This document shows positions 60,938-64,000 of a stretch of 64,000 bases of DNA, piece by piece. Each line of letters starts with the position of its first letter. Positions within the stretch are counted from its first letter, which is position 1. Origin of the DNA: Brachionus plicatilis (taxonomy: Eukaryota > Rotifera > Eurotatoria > Ploima > Brachionidae); contig QEOQ01000508.1 in NCBI GenBank assembly GCA_010279815.1, forward strand, positions 5,923,770-5,987,769. Reading direction: 5' to 3'. Below the pieces are notes generated by a model that was given only the letters and a program-made list of their open reading frames with translations, was not told the origin of the DNA and made no database searches. The translations under genes were made by a program, and so were the position numbers.

Positions 60938-63388
60938 TAGAAAATTTTTGTTGTGACTTGAGTTATGCTAATTGTTAGGTCCGGTTCAAATGTTGTTTTT
61001 TTGGCATCGTGTCGTTCAACTGAGTGTGAGTTGTCTGCATTTAAAACTTTTGCGCGAGAATGACTGATAAACGATAATTATTAATTTTTTGTTAAACAAA
61101 ACCAACTTTTTTGTAATAAAATTCTCTCATTTACGAAATTATTTCGTCCCAAAAATGTTCTCTTAACACTCAAGAGTCTTCAAGTTAAATCAAGTCTGAG
61201 ATTTAAACTCTAAAATTTTATTAATGCAGTACCTCGACCAAATAAAATGTATGAAAATTTTTTGAAAAATTTAATCTGACATAATATTTCAATTATTATT
61301 TATGAAATATAAACTATTAAAATTTAATCTTATTCAAATATTCCATTCATATTAGAAAAAAACTTTTTTTTTTTTAAGTTAAAAAAACAAGTAAATAAAA
61401 AAAACTCTTAATAATCTGAATGTTATTTTTTCTGACTGGAAAAAATATTCTCAGCTAATTTAAAATCTCAAAAAAATCAATTCATGTTAAATTTTTTCTA
61501 AAATTCATTAATTATTATATTTATGGGAACAAAAGAATTAGAATTAATCGAAAGAGTAATTATTTTTATTTTTGACAAAAATCTAATTTTTAATTTCGCC
61601 TTCAAAATAAATTTTTTAAATAGGAATTAGAGCTAATTTTTAACAATTAGATTAATTAAATTGAAAATTCAGCATCATTACATGCTTTATTATATTTATT
61701 AAATATCATATAATTTCCATTTTTGAAAAAAAAATTACCCTAGATAAAAGTTAATTTAAAAAGTTAATACATCTAGTTTGATCAAAATTACAGTAAAATA
61801 CTTTTTAAAACCGTATGTTCGTTTGGTTTAAAATAGTTATTTAAATTTTACATTAATACTCTTAAATATTGAAATTTTCTAAATCAGTAAAAAACTAATC
61901 AATTTGACACAGATAGAAATCTTTTAAAAAATCACTTTTCATTTATTATTTTTTTTTCTTTCTACAAAAGAAAAAAAATAATTCATTAATTTTTTTCATC
62001 AACTCAATATTATAAAATACACTTAAAAATTGAACTAACCTTAGAATCTTAATACTTCTAAATCAATTTAAAAATGGAAAATATTTGTAAAATTTAGAAG
62101 TTAATTTAGTTGAATTCCGCTACTCTACATTATTTAAAATTTGGAAAATAAAAGTAGATCTTGCATTTATTAATTATGTTATATTTTAATAAAAAGTTAA
62201 ATCTTATCACATATTATTGCGTGTTTTTTTTGCTTGTTAAGTTAAATACAGAGCTTTCTAAATAAGCGTATCTTATCGAATTATTTCTCCAAGAATTAAT
62301 TTTTAAAAATTGATATTTATTGCATCATCATTTTAAGAGTATCAGCTAAATCAAGTATCTTTTTTTTCAATTAATTTATTTTGATATTATAGAATTCAAA
62401 TCAGTTTAAAGCTTTTTGAAATTTAATTAAATTTTTTTAGTTTTTGATCGATTTGAGGTTAAAAAAAAATTTCAAATATTTTCATTCATGTCATAAAAAC
62501 CTAATAAAATATAAATTTAGATTTTACAAGGGGTAATATAAAAAATATTTTTAATTGAGATTTATTTAATTTTGTATGTTTAATTAATTAAAAAATCTAT
62601 ATGTTTTTTGCAATTCGGACTGAACCGTGTAACTTCTGAAAATCGATTAGTTTTTATTGTTGTTTTTCTAAAAATTAATTACAAATTTCATTTGTGATAT
62701 TTATATCTAAAAAAAATGTGTGGATATTTGAATTGAAAAAAAGATTTTTTTGTTTCAAAAGAGTTTATCTTTTATCTGTGAACTTAATTTATTAGTGTAA
62801 AAAATTCAACATATGTTTAGTCATCGATCAATGCTTTGTAGCATAATTATTTGATCAATGTGAAAAATTTAATAAATCTCTGTGATTAAATTTTGAAAAT
62901 CTAGAAAATATTTTATTTCGGCTAAAAAGTGTTAAATTTTTCAATACCACACTTAGCTCTCCGAATTGTTTAAAAGTCAAAGAGAATTTACCAGTTGGTT
63001 GTTTTTTACAGAGAACAAGTTTGTCAGAGAATTTTAATTAAAATTTTCATTAAAAACAGTTCGAGTTTAATTCAGGAATATATACTTCGTTTTTATTTAA
63101 AAAAAAATTCACTGATGATTTAATACCCGAATGATTTTCACTGCTGTTTTCTCATTATCCCTACAGATATGCATGTTTTTATTGAAAGCATTTAAATTTT
63201 CGTGAGATAAATAATTCTTGAAATATCAACTTTTTTAGCATAACTTATTTTTAATTGATGTTTTAATTAAATTTGCAACTTATTTATTTAATAAATCAAA
63301 TTCAATAATTTACTTTTTTTTCTTTTTTCTTTTAAAAGGTTGAACTTGAATTTTTTTATTTGAATAATACATAAAGTTTATGGTTTAG
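60938..63388. other. AT-rich intergenic region
   Basis: It holds the 3' UTR of the G alpha gene (signal at 61115-61120). At 61168-61215 there are AAGTC-type words like those of the hAT-like MITEs. No gene is seen. Confidence 0.45.
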
Positions 63389-63793
63389 ATGGAATCAAAG
63401 CAATTAAATGAACTTGATAAGCCGCAAAGCAATCAGAGTCAAATTCTGGATAATACAGGTGCCAAGATCATCAACGAGTCTTCCAAAAAGACTGCTTTTT
63501 TAGTAAATAACCAAAACAATCGCTTTAAAACTGAACTCGCCCGGAACAATTGGAAGACAATACTTGATGTTGCCATGAAGAGGAAAAATTTTGACAATTT
63601 CGACAGTGAACGTCTTTCATTTAGCAATAATTTTAGCTCAATGAATTCACAACAATGCAGTCCGGGTGAGATTTATGCAACAAATAAAGAAAACTGGGCC
63701 TATTTTTTCATTATCATATTAATAGTTGTTATTTTATCAATATTATTTTGCTATTTAGTTTATTCTTTTTTTCCTCATTTTAAACCGAAATAA
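63389..63793 (+). CDS. Hypothetical single-pass membrane protein, 134 residues
   Basis: The N-terminal 105 residues are hydrophilic (Asn/Ser/Lys-rich). One strongly hydrophobic helix follows, WAYFFIIILIVVILSILFCY (about 105-128), and a short tail HFKPK. There is no N-terminal signal sequence, so a type II or tail-anchored topology is likely. The region around NNWKTILDVAMKRKNFDNFD may be helical. AATAAA lies at 63839-63844, about 50 nt past the stop, which supports a transcribed gene. TTTAG directly before the ATG could be a 3' splice site, so upstream exons are possible. No family is recognised. Confidence 0.6.
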   Translation: MESKQLNELDKPQSNQSQILDNTGAKIINESSKKTAFLVNNQNNRFKTELARNNWKTILDVAMKRKNFDNFDSERLSFSNNFSSMNSQQCSPGEIYATNKENWAYFFIIILIVVILSILFCYLVYSFFPHFKPK

Positions 63794-64000
63794 TCTAAAT
63801 TCAGGAAAACAAAGCTCGTTTTAATTTTTCAAAAATCGAATAAAGTTTTATTAAAGCCGGAAGTTAAAATTTTTAAATTTAATTTTTAACTAAGAATTCA
63901 GGATCGAAATTATATTTTAAAATTCATATCGAGACAATTTTTTTTAATAAAATCATAATGGATTTTTACTTTATTTTTTGGTTAATATAATAATTTGAAG
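63794..64000. other. 3' flank of the membrane-protein gene
   Basis: Contains the polyadenylation signal AATAAA at 63839-63844 and otherwise featureless AT-rich sequence. Confidence 0.4.

Noticed and set aside
1..64000. CRISPR arrays, bacterial operons, insertion sequences or phage genes
   Set aside because: None seen. The gene content, introns and a eukaryotic-type tRNA gene show nuclear animal DNA.

Overview
The window is very AT-rich nuclear DNA of an invertebrate animal. Its genes are metazoan: a nicotinic acetylcholine receptor subunit, a kainate-type glutamate receptor, mitochondrial ClpX, FKBP8-like and HAX1-like proteins, APE1, and a Gs-alpha-like protein. It has spliceosomal introns, many only 30-66 nt long. 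The transposons are FLYWCH-type MULEs, a Tc1/mariner element with very long inverted repeats, and LINEs ending in (TTA)n. This mix fits a monogonont rotifer such as Brachionus, but that is an inference from gene and repeat style, not proven here.

Layout. 1-5 kb: a decayed LINE reverse transcriptase, then an apparently complete mariner-like (DD37D) transposon at 2092-4743 with two 643-bp terminal inverted repeats. 5.2-6.5 kb: Rab geranylgeranyltransferase alpha on the minus strand, in one exon. 6.5-12.6 kb: a gene-poor stretch with a small MITE and a perfect 72-bp foldback. 12.6-16.3 kb: an alpha-type nicotinic receptor subunit in three exons, with a hAT-like MITE in intron 2. A tRNA-Thr(AGT) lies just behind it on the minus strand. 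17-22.5 kb: a transposon graveyard (LINE fragments, a decayed MULE with subterminal repeat arrays, a SWIM-domain remnant). 23.5-23.9 kb: one hypothetical minus-strand protein.

26.7-35.8 kb is the gene-dense core: ClpX (-), FKBP8-like (-), HAX1-like (+) and APE1 (-). The FKBP8-like and HAX1-like genes diverge from a 392-bp intergenic region. HAX1-like and APE1 converge with stop codons only 4 nt apart. Three of these four belong to mitochondrial proteostasis or survival and the fourth is a base-excision repair nuclease, so this is a compact, functionally related cluster.

36-41.6 kb is a gene desert. 41.6-52.7 kb holds a seven-exon kainate-type ionotropic glutamate receptor, reconstructed with consistent splice phases from signal peptide to C-tail. 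Its long introns contain hAT-like MITEs, a GGAAT-type foldback, an AACCGGTT-rich hairpin and a tandemly duplicated FLYWCH-like remnant. 53-55 kb: a TA-flanked MITE, (AAT)n microsatellites and a minus-strand LINE 3' end. 59.6-60.9 kb: an intronless, divergent Gs-alpha-like gene. 63.4-63.8 kb: a small single-pass membrane protein of unknown function. All exon models come from reading splice sites and phases by eye; no transcript data were available.
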